From NCBI GenBank assembly GCA_900551005.1, contig URUL01000023.1, positions 1 through 24,284 of the forward strand: a stretch of DNA of 24,284 bases, read 5' to 3'. The translations under genes were made by a program, and so were the position numbers. Source of the DNA: an uncultured Ruminococcus sp. (GTDB taxonomy: Bacteria; Bacillota; Clostridia; Oscillospirales; CAG-272). Below, piece by piece: positions 14,862 through 23,879 of this stretch. Position 1 is the first letter of the stretch. Every line of letters starts with the position of its first letter. The notes beneath the pieces were generated by a model, which saw only the letters and a list, made by a program, of their open reading frames with translations, had not been told where the DNA came from and searched no databases.

Positions 14862-15689
14862 TTATTTTGCTTTTGCGGCGCCGATTGCCGTGGCAAACTG
14901 TGCCTTTTCGGGAATAATGAAGTTGACACCGAATTTCGGCGAGAGCGATGTAAAAAGCTTCTTTGCCATCGGCATGGCGGCAAGATTACCCGTGAGAACG
15001 ATATCCTTTGTTTTGACTGAGCGCGCCGCAAAGATGGCGAGCATGCCTGCCGTTTCAAACACCATATTGATGATGGCGAGAGCGATATCGGAGTTTTGTG
15101 CCACATCCGAAACCTTGCCGAAGTTTGCCGCCGTCATATCGGGCGGAAGATTGATCATGGATTCCTTCGAGGAAATATCCTTTATGCGCAGGTCTACGTT
15201 GTCGAGAGAGCCGCCCGCGGCAAGCTCTGTGATATGCTCGATGGATTCCATGCCGAGCATTATCTTAGAGAGTCCGACGAGCGTTCCTCCGCCGACGCCT
15301 GTGCCGCCGAGGTAATCCGTGATATACTCCGAACCGTCATTTTTGGCGTGAACGATAGCAGTGCCCGTCCCCATGCTGACGACGATCGCTTCATCGAGAT
15401 GCGAGAGGTAAAGTCCGCCGCGTGCCACACATTCAAATTCGCTTGCCTTTTCGCAGGGAAGCGCATAGATCGGATCCTTCAGATGAGAAGAACCGACGCC
15501 CGTGAGAATGACTTTTTCTATATCGCCGAGACCGAGCTTGTTTTCGGCGGTGAATTTGCCGAAAGCTCCGTAGAGCGAGGTGATCGGGTCTGTCGCCGTG
15601 ACGAGCTGCGGCTCTATTATGCTTTCGCCGCGGAAGGCGACTATTTTTGTAGTGCTTCCGCCTACGTCTATACCGACTATGGTTTTCAT
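14862..15689 (-). CDS. coaW: Type II pantothenate kinase
   Basis: ATP-dependent phosphorylation of pantothenate, first step of coenzyme A synthesis. The 275 residues have the ASKHA fold signatures of the type II (CoaW, eukaryote-like) class: GIDVGGSTTK (7-16), SMGTGTA (105-111) and GGTGVGGGT (128-136). Length is near that of the staphylococcal enzyme. The start at 15689 is chosen because AAAGGAG lies eight bases upstream; the frame stays open further up but overlaps ddl. It is 17 bases after the ddl stop and is last in its operon. Type II enzymes are often insensitive to CoA feedback, but that is family knowledge and not visible here. Confidence 0.9.
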   Translation of the reverse strand: MKTIVGIDVGGSTTKIVAFRGESIIEPQLVTATDPITSLYGAFGKFTAENKLGLGDIEKVILTGVGSSHLKDPIYALPCEKASEFECVARGGLYLSHLDEAIVVSMGTGTAIVHAKNDGSEYITDYLGGTGVGGGTLVGLSKIMLGMESIEHITELAAGGSLDNVDLRIKDISSKESMINLPPDMTAANFGKVSDVAQNSDIALAIINMVFETAGMLAIFAARSVKTKDIVLTGNLAAMPMAKKLFTSLSPKFGVNFIIPEKAQFATAIGAAKAK

Positions 15690-15706
15690 TGCATCGCTCC
15701 TTTGTT

Positions 15707-16720
15707 TTATTTTTTCAGTGAGAGGTCTATGATCTTCATGACTAGCTCGGAATAGGAGAGTCCTGCTGCCGCCGCTTCCTGGGGAATAAGGCTTGCAGGT
15801 GTCATGCCGGGGAGAGTATTTGCCTCGAGGCAAATGAAATCTTTGCTTTTTTCATCGAGTATGAAATCAAATCTGCCGTATACCGAAAGCCCCAGAGCAC
15901 GGTATGCCGCTTCCGAAAGGGCGGCTATTCGGGCTTCCTGCTCTTTTGTGATATCGGCAGGACATATCTCTTCCGTCATGCCTGCCTGATATTTACCCAT
16001 GTAATCATAGAAACCTGATCTCGGTTTTATTTCGATAGCCGGAAGAGCTTTTCCGTCCAACACACCGCATGAAAATTCTCTGCCGGAGATGAAATCCTCT
16101 ATCAGCGTATCGCCTTCGTAGGACGATACTTTACCGAGCGCCGAGATAAGTTCTTCCTTGGTATGTACGATGGAAACGCCGACGCTTGAGCCGAGCGAGC
16201 AGGGTTTTACGACGCAGGGAAAAGAAATATCCTCCGTATTCTCCCCACGGTAAATGAAGCCGCGCGGCACGGGGACTCCCGCCGCCGAGAAAAGCGTTTT
16301 CGCGATGCTTTTGTTCATGGCGAGATAGCATGCGCCATAGTCGCTGCCCGTGTATTTTATTCCGTTACATTCGAGGATAGCCTGTATTCTGCCGTCCTCA
16401 CCCATGCCGCCGTGAAGTGCAAGAAAGGTGATATCCGCCGCGGCGCAGAGCGCTGTTATCCCATGGCCGATGAGACGTTCGCCCATACCGCGTTCGGCTC
16501 TCAGAGCCGCAAGGTCCGGCTCGGCGCTCGGGATGGTATATGAATAACCGCCTCTTGTACTGAACATGTCCTGTATTTTCGCCGTATCGATATCGCTGTA
16601 TACATCCGCCAAGGCTACGCTGTGCCCGAGAGAGCAGAGCGTATTGGCTATTTTGCATCCCGATGTTATCGAGACATCGCGTTCATGACTGTAGCCTCCC
16701 GCAAGGACTGCTATTTTCAT
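15707..16720 (-). CDS. ddl: D-alanine--D-alanine ligase
   Basis: ATP-grasp ligase that makes the D-Ala-D-Ala dipeptide for peptidoglycan. It has 337 residues. The N-terminal GGYSHERDVS contains E13 for the first D-Ala. HGGMGEDG (103-110), VVKPCSLGSSVGV (170-182), the omega-loop FYDYMGKY and the C-terminal FICLEANTLPGMTPASL metal/phosphate motif follow. The KY in the omega-loop points to a true D-Ala-D-Ala ligase, not a D-Ala-D-Lac type. In the usual GS(x)LASxxAMDK block it reads GSDYGACYLAMNK, a mild divergence. The start has CAGGAGAT upstream. It lies between the aminotransferase and pantothenate kinase genes in one operon. Its product is what the VanY-like enzyme at 5212-6348 would later trim. 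Confidence 0.94.
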   Translation of the reverse strand: MKIAVLAGGYSHERDVSITSGCKIANTLCSLGHSVALADVYSDIDTAKIQDMFSTRGGYSYTIPSAEPDLAALRAERGMGERLIGHGITALCAAADITFLALHGGMGEDGRIQAILECNGIKYTGSDYGACYLAMNKSIAKTLFSAAGVPVPRGFIYRGENTEDISFPCVVKPCSLGSSVGVSIVHTKEELISALGKVSSYEGDTLIEDFISGREFSCGVLDGKALPAIEIKPRSGFYDYMGKYQAGMTEEICPADITKEQEARIAALSEAAYRALGLSVYGRFDFILDEKSKDFICLEANTLPGMTPASLIPQEAAAAGLSYSELVMKIIDLSLKK

Positions 16721-16775
16721 AAATTTTATCTCCTGAAAAAGAATTGACTTTGATAATCCCGGATTTTTTCTGCCT

Positions 16776-18056
16776 TTATTTTGAAAGAAGCAGCCGTACC
16801 GCGGCAAGCTCGGCACAGACGGATATGACCTCTGCCGAGAGTTTCAGCTCATCAACACAGGGGAAGGTCGGCGCTATGCGGAGATTGCTGTCGTCGGGAT
16901 CTTTGCCGTAAGGGAAGGTGGCACCGACATTCGTCAGCACAACGCCTGCTTCGCGGCAGAGGCGGAAAACCTCCTTTGCCGTGCCGCTCATGACATTAAG
17001 AGAGATGAAATATCCGCCGCTCGGCTTTGTCCAGCTTGCGATGCCGGAATCTGCAAGCTCATGCTCGAAAACGGAGAGCACAGCCTCAAATTTCGGGCGC
17101 ACTATTTCTGCATGGCGTGCCATATGGGAGAAGAGAGCTTCCTTTGTCGGGAGAAAACGCGCGTGACGGAGCTGATTTATCTTATCATAGCTGATGATGC
17201 GCACGCCGAGCATTTTGCGGAACCACGCGGTATTTGCCGCGCTCGACATAAAAGCAGAGATGCCGCTGCCCGGTGTTGTTATCTTGGAGGTGGAAGCAAA
17301 CATATATATCATGTTTTCATTCTTTGTGCCGCGCGTGAGTGCGAGTATATCGGCAAGCTCCGTATATCCTGAGAAATCGTGGACGGCATAGGCATTATCC
17401 CAGAAGATGCGGAAATCCTCGGCGGCGGGCGAAAGGGCGGCTATGCGCCGAACGGTAGCCTCGCTGTAAGTATATCCCGTAGGATTTGCAAACTTCGGAA
17501 CGCACCACATGCCCTTGACAGCGGGATCGCGAAGAAGCTCTTCGACTTTATCCATATCGGGACCTTCCGGTGTTATGCCGACGCTTACCATCTCTATTCC
17601 GAGAAGCTCGCACATGGAAAAATGCCTGTCATAACCGGGGACTACGCATATGAATTTGATTTTTCCCTGCGAGGACCATGGGGCGTATCCTTCGCCTACA
17701 CCGAAAAGCATGGCGCAAGAGAGAACATCATACATGATGTTCAGGCTTGCCGAGCCTGTTACGGTGGTACACTCGCGCGGAGCGCCGCACATGTATTCAA
17801 ATATGCGTGCCGCCTCGTCGAGTCCCTCAAGCTTTCCGTACTGGCGAGTGTCCGTTCCGTTTTCGGAGAGATAATCACCGTCTTTTCCCGTCACGCATGA
17901 GAGCAGCGGAGCAGCCATATCGAGCTGAGCGGCGCAGGGAAGCCCGCGTGCCATATTGAGGTGCAGTCCCATTTTCATGAAGGCTTCATATCTTGCCGCA
18001 AGCTCTCTTTCGATTTTGCACAGCTCTTCTTTTGACATTAAATTAAAATTTTTCAT
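16776..18056 (-). CDS. Class Ic aspartate aminotransferase (MocR-type aminotransferase domain)
   Basis: PLP-dependent aminotransferase of the Ic subgroup of aspartate aminotransferases, a family distinct from AspC; expected to interconvert aspartate and oxaloacetate using 2-oxoglutarate. It has 426 residues. N191 lies in KFANPTGYTYS, D220/Y223 in FWDNAYAVHDF, and the lysine K258 in FASTSKITTPGSG. The substrate Arg is in NLRIAPTFP near the C-terminus. There is no DNA-binding domain. The ribosome binding site is weak (GGGGC nine bases before ATG). It lies 36 bases after the asnS stop. A link to asparagine and aspartate supply is plausible, since asnS is directly upstream. Confidence 0.87.
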   Translation of the reverse strand: MKNFNLMSKEELCKIERELAARYEAFMKMGLHLNMARGLPCAAQLDMAAPLLSCVTGKDGDYLSENGTDTRQYGKLEGLDEAARIFEYMCGAPRECTTVTGSASLNIMYDVLSCAMLFGVGEGYAPWSSQGKIKFICVVPGYDRHFSMCELLGIEMVSVGITPEGPDMDKVEELLRDPAVKGMWCVPKFANPTGYTYSEATVRRIAALSPAAEDFRIFWDNAYAVHDFSGYTELADILALTRGTKNENMIYMFASTSKITTPGSGISAFMSSAANTAWFRKMLGVRIISYDKINQLRHARFLPTKEALFSHMARHAEIVRPKFEAVLSVFEHELADSGIASWTKPSGGYFISLNVMSGTAKEVFRLCREAGVVLTNVGATFPYGKDPDDSNLRIAPTFPCVDELKLSAEVISVCAELAAVRLLLSK

Positions 18057-18092
18057 TTATCGTTTGCCCCGTCAGATAAAGAATTTGAAAGA

Positions 18093-19487
18093 TCAGAATT
18101 CCGCGTTGCCCGTGGTTCTCGGGAACGCCTCTACATCGCGGATGTTGGAAACTCCCGTGATATACATGATAAGGCGCTCAAAGCCGAGACCGAAGCCCGC
18201 ATGATGCGTGCCTCCGTATTTGCGAAGCTCTGTATACCACCAGTAATCATCGGGATTCAGACCGAAGCGCTCGTATGCCTCGAGAAGCTTATCTATGCGC
18301 TCCTCGCGCTGGCTTCCGCCTATAAGCTCGCCTACGCCGGGCACAAGCATATCCATGGCGGCAACAGTCTTGCCGTCGTCATTCTGGCGCATGTAAAATG
18401 CCTTTATCTCCTTCGGATAATCCGTAACGAATACCGGCTTTTTGAATATCTGCTCGCAGAGGTATCTTTCATGCTCCGTCTGCATATCGCAACCCCAGAA
18501 GGGCTTGTATTCAAATTCCTTTCCGCTCTCCTCGAGAAGCTTTATCGCCTCCGTATATGTCACATGAGCAAAGCTGCTGTTAACTATATTATTCAAACGG
18601 TCGAGAAGTGTGTTATCAACGAACTTATTGAAAAATTCGAGGTCTGCCGGACAGTTGTCCATAACGTATTTCACAACGTATCTTGTCATGTTCTCGGCAA
18701 GCTCCATATCGTCGCGCAGATCTGAGAAGGCTATCTCCGGCTCTATCATCCAGAATTCAGCGGCATGGCGCTGAGTATTCGAGCGCTCGGCGCGGAAGGT
18801 CGGTCCGAAGGTATAGACCTTGGCAAAAGCCTGAGCAAAGCACTCGGCATTCAGCTGACCGGAAACGGTGAGGTTTGCCGCCTTGCCGAAGAAATCCTGA
18901 GAGTAATCGACGCTGCCGTCCTCATTCTTCGGGACGTTTGCAAGATCAAAGTTTGTCACGCGGAACATCTCACCCGCACCCTCACAGTCGCTGACGGTGA
19001 TGAGCGGCGTATTGACATATATGAAGCCCTGTTCAGAAAAGAATTTGTGTATACCCTGAGCGGCGCAGGAGCGAACGCGGAATACCGCATTGAAGGTATT
19101 TGCTCTGGGGCGCAGATGTGCTATCGTGCGCAGAAATTCGAGAGAATGGCGCTTTTTCTGAAGAGGAAAGTCCGGTGTGGAGGTGCCCTCGACCTCTATC
19201 TCGGCAGCTTTCAGCTCAAAGGGCTGTTTTGCCTCGGGCGTGAGAACGAGCGTGCCGCGTGCAATAAGCGCCGCGCCTACGTTCTGCTTTGCTATATCCT
19301 TGTAGTTATCCAGCTTTTCTGCCTCGAAAACTATTTGCAGCGGAGAGAAGAAGCTGCCGTCGCCGAGCTCGATGAATCCGAAAGCATTGCTGGAGCGGAT
19401 CGTTTTTGCCCAGCCGGCAACGGTTATCTCCTTATCGGCGAAAAGCTCGGGACTTTTATAAATTTCGCTTATTGTTGTTCTTTTCAT
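18093..19487 (-). CDS. asnS: Asparaginyl-tRNA synthetase
   Basis: Class IIb aminoacyl-tRNA synthetase charging tRNA-Asn. It has 464 residues, standard length. The N-terminal OB-fold (about 15-105) contains [21 protein letters not shown]. Motif 2 is seen in [25 protein letters not shown] and motif 3 in [15 protein letters not shown] near the C-terminus, followed by [11 protein letters not shown]. The start MKRTTIS at 19487 has AAAGGA about 11 bases upstream; an earlier in-frame start at 19535 would lie inside the promoter. It heads the four-gene run asnS, aminotransferase, ddl, coaW. Its leader is only about 40 bases, so no T-box fits. Confidence 0.97.
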   Translation of the reverse strand: MKRTTISEIYKSPELFADKEITVAGWAKTIRSSNAFGFIELGDGSFFSPLQIVFEAEKLDNYKDIAKQNVGAALIARGTLVLTPEAKQPFELKAAEIEVEGTSTPDFPLQKKRHSLEFLRTIAHLRPRANTFNAVFRVRSCAAQGIHKFFSEQGFIYVNTPLITVSDCEGAGEMFRVTNFDLANVPKNEDGSVDYSQDFFGKAANLTVSGQLNAECFAQAFAKVYTFGPTFRAERSNTQRHAAEFWMIEPEIAFSDLRDDMELAENMTRYVVKYVMDNCPADLEFFNKFVDNTLLDRLNNIVNSSFAHVTYTEAIKLLEESGKEFEYKPFWGCDMQTEHERYLCEQIFKKPVFVTDYPKEIKAFYMRQNDDGKTVAAMDMLVPGVGELIGGSQREERIDKLLEAYERFGLNPDDYWWYTELRKYGGTHHAGFGLGFERLIMYITGVSNIRDVEAFPRTTGNAEF

Positions 19488-19534
19488 TTTCCATAGAGTC
19501 CTTTCATAAAGATGCAAATCAAGTATAATAATCA

Positions 19535-19563
19535 ATTATATACTAAATCTGTGTAAATTACAA
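19535..19563 (-). promoter_or_regulatory. Promoter of the asnS operon
   Basis: Minus-strand TTGTAA (19558-19563), 17-base spacer, TATAAT (19535-19540). It lies about 48 bases upstream of the asnS ATG and diverges from the transketolase promoter. Confidence 0.75.
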
Positions 19564-19594
19564 GAGAAAAAACATAATTTACCATGTTATTATG

Positions 19595-19612
19595 ATATTT
19601 TCAGCAAAATAT
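19595..19612. promoter_or_regulatory. Small palindrome between divergent promoters
   Basis: ATATTTT-CAGC-AAAATAT, a 7-bp inverted repeat between the asnS and transketolase promoters. It could be an operator, but the surrounding DNA is so AT-rich that chance is a fair explanation. Nothing else is seen in 19488-19736 apart from the two promoters. Confidence 0.25.
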
Positions 19613-19644
19613 TCAAAATATGTGATATTGTTATCAAAAGGCAG

Positions 19645-19673
19645 TTGACAAATTTTAAAGGAGACGATATAAT
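19645..19673 (+). promoter_or_regulatory. Perfect consensus promoter for transketolase genes
   Basis: TTGACA (19645-19650) and TATAAT (19668-19673) with the optimal 17-base spacer. The leader is about 55 bases, with CGGAGG ahead of the ATG at 19737. High constitutive expression is expected. Confidence 0.92.
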
Positions 19674-19736
19674 TTATAATTGGTAATTTATCATTAGATA
19701 ATAAAAATATATATACCCGAAATCGGAGGTTTTCAA

Positions 19737-20558
19737 ATGGAACAGGCAAAGCTTTCAATGCTGAAAGAAAAGGCTCGCGATATACGTCTCGGCGCGCTCG
19801 AGGCGGTCTACAGCGCATCCTCGGGTCATCCGGGCGGTTCGCTCTCCATAGCCGATATTTTGGCATATCTTTATTTTGAAGAGATGAATATCGATCCTGC
19901 AAATCCCAAGGACGAAAACAGAGACAGATTCGTGCTCTCGAAAGGTCATACGGCTCCCGCGCTTTATGCAACTCTTGCGCTTCGCGGATATTTCAGCCGC
20001 GATCTGCTCAAGACACTTCGCCAGGCGGACAGCTTCCTCCAGGGACATCCCGATATGAAGCATACACCCGGCGTGGATATGACCACGGGATCGCTCGGAC
20101 TCGGTATTTCCGCGGCATGCGGCATGGCTCTCTCCGCCAAGATCTACGATAAGAGCTATCGCGTATACACGATACTCGGAGACGGCGAGCTGGAAGAGGG
20201 ACAGGTATGGGAGGCATCTATGTTTGCCGCTCACTATAAGCTCGATAATCTTTGCGCCTTCATTGATTTCAACGGTCTGCAGATAGACGGCAAAGTAACC
20301 GATGTTATGAATCCCACTCCCATAGACAAAAAGTTTGAAGCTTTCGGCTGGAATGTTATATCCATCGATGGCAATAATTTCGAGGAGATCGAGTTCGCTG
20401 TCAATGCCGCTAAGGCATGCAAGGGCAAGCCTACGGCTGTCGTTTGCCATACGACAAAGGGCAAGGGCGTTTCGTTCATGGAAAATCAGGTAGGCTGGCA
20501 CGGTGCCGCTCCGAACAAGGAGCAATATGAGCAGGCTGTAGCCGAGCTTATGGCATAA
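19737..20558 (+). CDS. Transketolase, N-terminal (ThDP-binding) subunit
   Basis: First half of a split transketolase, which moves two-carbon ketol units in the pentose phosphate pathway. It has 273 residues. ThDP and substrate residues are visible: H31 in SSGHPGGS, H71 in SKGHTAPAL, H104 in QGHPD, and the ThDP motif beginning GDGELEEGQVWEA (149) and ending near FNGLQIDG (178-185), whose Asn binds the metal. It is about half the length of full transketolase and is followed 13 bases later by the C-terminal subunit, a common arrangement in Clostridia and archaea. The start has CGGAGG. It would work with its partner as a heterotetramer. Confidence 0.95.
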   Translation: MEQAKLSMLKEKARDIRLGALEAVYSASSGHPGGSLSIADILAYLYFEEMNIDPANPKDENRDRFVLSKGHTAPALYATLALRGYFSRDLLKTLRQADSFLQGHPDMKHTPGVDMTTGSLGLGISAACGMALSAKIYDKSYRVYTILGDGELEEGQVWEASMFAAHYKLDNLCAFIDFNGLQIDGKVTDVMNPTPIDKKFEAFGWNVISIDGNNFEEIEFAVNAAKACKGKPTAVVCHTTKGKGVSFMENQVGWHGAAPNKEQYEQAVAELMA

Positions 20559-20571
20559 GGAGGAACAGAAA

Positions 20572-21513
20572 ATGGCAGATAAGATTGCAACAAGAGAAGC
20601 TTACGGCAACGCGCTTGCCGAATTCGGCGATAAATATGATTTTGTGGTTCTGGACGCGGACCTCGCAGCGGCTACAAAGACAGGCGTTTTCAAAAAGAAA
20701 TTTCCGAACCGCTTTTTTGACTGCGGTATTGCCGAGGGTAATATGGTGACGGTGGCAGCAGGTATCGCCACGACGGGAAAGACCGTTTTTGCCTCCAGCT
20801 TTGCCATGTTTGCGGCAGGAAGAGCTTATGAACAGGTGAGAAATGCCATAGGCTATCCTCATCTCAATGTGAAAATAGGCGCTACTCACGCGGGCATTTC
20901 CGTAGGTGAGGACGGCGCTACGCACCAGTGCAATGAAGATATCGCTCTCATGCGCACCATCCCCGGAATGACGGTCATCTGTCCCGCCGACGGAGAGGAA
21001 GCGCGTGCGGCTGTAGAAGCGGCTATCAATTATGTCGGACCTGTCTATCTGCGTTTCGGCAGAGCAGCTGTTCCGTATCTCTATGCGGGCAAGGATTATA
21101 AGTTTGAGATGGGCAAGGGTATCGTTCTCGCCGAGGGCAAGGATGTTACCATAGTCGCAACCGGTCTTATGGTTCATCTTGCACTTGAAGCCCGCGAACT
21201 GCTGAAGGCAGAAGGCATTGATGCCGAGGTCATCAATATTCATACGATAAAGCCTATCGATGATGAGCTTCTCGCGCGTTCCGCCGCAAAGACAGGAGCG
21301 GTCGTTACAGCTGAAGAGCATAATATCATAGGCGGTCTCGGCGGCGCTGTATGCGAATCTCTCGCAGGAACATGTCCCGTTCCCGTTCTCCGCGTAGGTG
21401 TGGAGGATAAATTCGGCAAGAGCGGCAAGGTTCCCGTTCTTCTCGAGGAATACGGACTTTCCGCGCAGAATATTGCCGCGAAGGCAAAGGCAGCAGTTTC
21501 TCTCAAGAAATAA
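20572..21513 (+). CDS. Transketolase, C-terminal (pyrimidine-binding) subunit
   Basis: Second half of the split transketolase, 313 residues. The catalytic glutamate that activates ThDP is E55 in FDCGIAEGNM. The pyrimidine domain continues with KIGATHAGISVGEDGATHQ, where the histidines contact substrate, and the C-terminal domain starts near 190 (KDVTIVATGLMVHLALEA) with the typical AEEHNIIGGLG segment. AAGGAGG precedes the ATG. Both subunits must have been translated from the same transcript, and a hairpin follows the stop. Confidence 0.95.
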   Translation: MADKIATREAYGNALAEFGDKYDFVVLDADLAAATKTGVFKKKFPNRFFDCGIAEGNMVTVAAGIATTGKTVFASSFAMFAAGRAYEQVRNAIGYPHLNVKIGATHAGISVGEDGATHQCNEDIALMRTIPGMTVICPADGEEARAAVEAAINYVGPVYLRFGRAAVPYLYAGKDYKFEMGKGIVLAEGKDVTIVATGLMVHLALEARELLKAEGIDAEVINIHTIKPIDDELLARSAAKTGAVVTAEEHNIIGGLGGAVCESLAGTCPVPVLRVGVEDKFGKSGKVPVLLEEYGLSAQNIAAKAKAAVSLKK

Positions 21514-21535
21514 TCATTTACGGTAATAAAAATTG

Positions 21536-21567
21536 CGCTCCCGATGGATATCTTTGCATCGGGAGCG
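21536..21567 (+). terminator. Hairpin after the transketolase genes
   Basis: An 11-bp perfect stem (CGCTCCCGATG at 21536-21546 with its complement at 21557-21567), loop of 10 bases, flanked by AAATT and AATTT that extend it after a mismatch. The T-tract is short, so read-through into the next gene is possible. Confidence 0.6.
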
Positions 21568-21618
21568 TAAATTTAAGAGCGTGTGGCTATAATTAAAAGG
21601 CGAAAGGAGGTGCTTTAC

Positions 21619-23823
21619 GTGAAGATACTCATGGTTGCGATGGGTATGGGGATAGGAGGGGCGGAAACCCATATCATAGAGCTTTGCCGTGCTCTCGATG
21701 CGCGCGGAATACAGGTGAGCGTGGCTTCTTCGGGAGGCGCGCTGGTTTCCGAGCTTGAAAAGAGCGGGATACGCCATATTTATGCACCTCTTGATAAAAA
21801 AGATCCGCTTTCAATGGCACGCGCTTCCGCTATTCTCTCGGGTGAAATAAAGAGAAATCATTATGACATAGTTCATGCTCATGCGCGCATCCCCGCCTTT
21901 ATCTGCGGCGGCTTGAGGAGGAAGTTTGATTTTCGCTTTGTCACAAGCGCGCATTACGATTTCCGCGTGAACAGTGCCCTTCGCCGCATGACAGATTGGG
22001 GCGAGCATACCTTTGCTGTTTCCGATGATCTGCGCAGATATCTGCTTCGCGAATACGGAATCGGTGGGGACAACGTCACCGTGACGCTAAACGGTATTGA
22101 TACACAGCGCTTTTCTCCCGCTTTTGCAGAGAAGCTCCGTGCCGATCTCGGCATAGCGGAAGGGGAAAAAATGCTTCTTCACATAAGCCGACTCGAGGAT
22201 TACAGCTCGGATTTCGCGCAAAAGCTGATGGAGGCTATGCCGAGGATATGCGAAAGCCATGCGGCAAAAGCCGTTATCATAGGCGGTGGAAAAAGGCTTG
22301 CGGCGCTTGCGGCAGAGGCAAGAAGCATCAATGCGTCGCTCGGCAGAGAAGAGATACTGCTTCTCGGAGCACTCCCCGATGTGCGCGAATATATCCGTGC
22401 ATGCGATATTTTCGCTGCTCCTTCCCGTGCCGCACTCGAGGCTATGGCGTGCGCAAAGCCGGTTATCGTCGGAGGCTCTCAGGGATATATCGGAATTTTT
22501 GACGAATCCGTATGGGAGAGAGCGGCGGCTACGAATTTTTGCTGCCGTGGCGAGCCACCTGTTCAAAGCGATGTGCTGGCGGAAGATATTTGCCGTCTGA
22601 TGAATGCAGATGAGGCTTATCTTGCTTCTCTCGGAGAATATAACCGCCGTTTTATCCTCGAAAATTATTCTGTGGAGAAAATGGCAGACGATCATACGGC
22701 GGTTTACGAGAGGCTTTCTCCCATAGCAACGCGATGCGATAGGTATGACGCACTGATATGCGGTTACTTCGGCTATGGGAATATGGGAGATGAAGCGGTT
22801 CTCGGAGAATTGATACGCGGTCTGCGAAGGAGAATGCCCGATATACGGCTCTGCGTGATGACTGCCGCACCGGGGAAAACCGCACGCAAATTTTCCGTGG
22901 ATACAGTATACCGTTTTGATATGGCGGGTGTGAGACGAAGAATGAAGAAGAGTACCGTCATGATATTTGGCGGCGGAAATCTGCTTCAGGACAGCACGAG
23001 CAATGCCTCACTGCGCTATTATCTGTATATTCTGAACTCCGCTAAAGCATGCGGAATGAAGACAGTTGTATATTCCAACGGCATCGGGCCCGTTCTGGAG
23101 GCGGAAAATCTGGAGAAGATAGCCGCAGTGCTGTCATTGGCCGACAGTATTTCCATGCGTGAGAGACGTTCCTTCGAGCTTGCAAAATCGCTCTGCCCGC
23201 AGAATGGGAATATTCGCCTGACCTTTGACCCCGTACTCCTGCGGGAGTCTCGCGGAAGGAGCGATATTGCCCTTTCGCTCGGTCTGGAAGCGGGAAAGTA
23301 TTTTGTCATATCTCCGAGAGAGATAGACAGGTTTTCTATGAAAAAGCTCTCTGCAGCGGTAAACTTTATCGCAAAGAAATACGAACTTCGTCCTGTTCTC
23401 ATAGCAATGCAGAGAAATGAGGATCTGCCTGTCTGCCGTGCGCTCGCGGGAGATATAGAGAGCAGTCTCGTCGCGGAGGAAAATACGGATCTGCAGGGAG
23501 TTCTCGCTCTTCTTTCAGAGGCGGCATTTCTCATATCCTCACGCCTGCATACGCTCATCTGCGCTACCTCCGCCGTATGTCCGATGATGGCATATTCCGA
23601 GGACGTGAAGCTTTATTCCTACCTCGAATATTCGGGTATCAAGGATATAGCGGGTGTATGTCCTTCCGCAGATATCAAGAGCACACCGCAGGAGCTCATG
23701 GGCATCGCAGATGCCGTGATCTCAAAAAGCGCGGAAATAAAAGAGCATATACGGCAGAGCCTTCCCACATGGAGAGCGCTCGCAGAATATGAATTTTCGG
23801 AAATAATCAAACTTATACAGTAG
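21619..23823 (+). CDS. csaB: GT4 glycosyltransferase fused to polysaccharide pyruvyl transferase CsaB
   Basis: A two-domain 734-residue cytosolic protein. Residues 1-365 form a GT-B family 4 glycosyltransferase: GIGGAETH (11-18), VHAHARIPA (85-93), NGIDTQRFSP (158-167) and the sugar-nucleotide end SRAALEAMACAKPVI (269-283). Residues about 376-705 are CsaB: ICGYFGYGNMGDEAVL (380-395), GGGNLLQDSTSNASLRYYL (451-469), SNGIGPV (486-492), and a late SSRLHTLI with the expected catalytic His. CsaB adds pyruvate ketal to a secondary wall polysaccharide, the anchor for SLH-domain proteins. The fusion implies that the sugar is added and pyruvylated in sequence. Start is GTG at 21619, with AAAGGAGG eight bases upstream; the longer frame from 21583 would include this site as coding. 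Confidence 0.9.
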   Translation: MKILMVAMGMGIGGAETHIIELCRALDARGIQVSVASSGGALVSELEKSGIRHIYAPLDKKDPLSMARASAILSGEIKRNHYDIVHAHARIPAFICGGLRRKFDFRFVTSAHYDFRVNSALRRMTDWGEHTFAVSDDLRRYLLREYGIGGDNVTVTLNGIDTQRFSPAFAEKLRADLGIAEGEKMLLHISRLEDYSSDFAQKLMEAMPRICESHAAKAVIIGGGKRLAALAAEARSINASLGREEILLLGALPDVREYIRACDIFAAPSRAALEAMACAKPVIVGGSQGYIGIFDESVWERAAATNFCCRGEPPVQSDVLAEDICRLMNADEAYLASLGEYNRRFILENYSVEKMADDHTAVYERLSPIATRCDRYDALICGYFGYGNMGDEAVLGELIRGLRRRMPDIRLCVMTAAPGKTARKFSVDTVYRFDMAGVRRRMKKSTVMIFGGGNLLQDSTSNASLRYYLYILNSAKACGMKTVVYSNGIGPVLEAENLEKIAAVLSLADSISMRERRSFELAKSLCPQNGNIRLTFDPVLLRESRGRSDIALSLGLEAGKYFVISPREIDRFSMKKLSAAVNFIAKKYELRPVLIAMQRNEDLPVCRALAGDIESSLVAEENTDLQGVLALLSEAAFLISSRLHTLICATSAVCPMMAYSEDVKLYSYLEYSGIKDIAGVCPSADIKSTPQELMGIADAVISKSAEIKEHIRQSLPTWRALAEYEFSEIIKLIQ

Positions 23824-23836
23824 TATAAAAAGACAG

Positions 23837-23858
23837 CGGCACTGCAAGAGCAGTGCCG
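23837..23858 (+). terminator. Hairpin after csaB
   Basis: A 9-bp perfect stem (CGGCACTGC 23837-23845 with GCAGTGCCG 23850-23858), loop AAGA. Only TTC follows, so it is not a strong intrinsic terminator. It sits 26 bases before the first stem of repeat copy B, the same distance as the hairpin before copy A. Confidence 0.55.
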
Positions 23859-23879
23859 TTCAGCTATAGAAAATGTTTG

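Noticed and set aside
19488..19563. T-box riboswitch ahead of asnS
   Set aside because: The promoter lies only about 48 bases from the start codon, too little room for a T-box leader, and no T-box sequence or terminator is present.
21619..23823. Inactive GT4 domain, because the usual EX7E motif is incomplete
   Set aside because: The sequence SRAALEAMACAKPVI is a shortened form that I recall from other GT4 enzymes, so loss of activity cannot be inferred.
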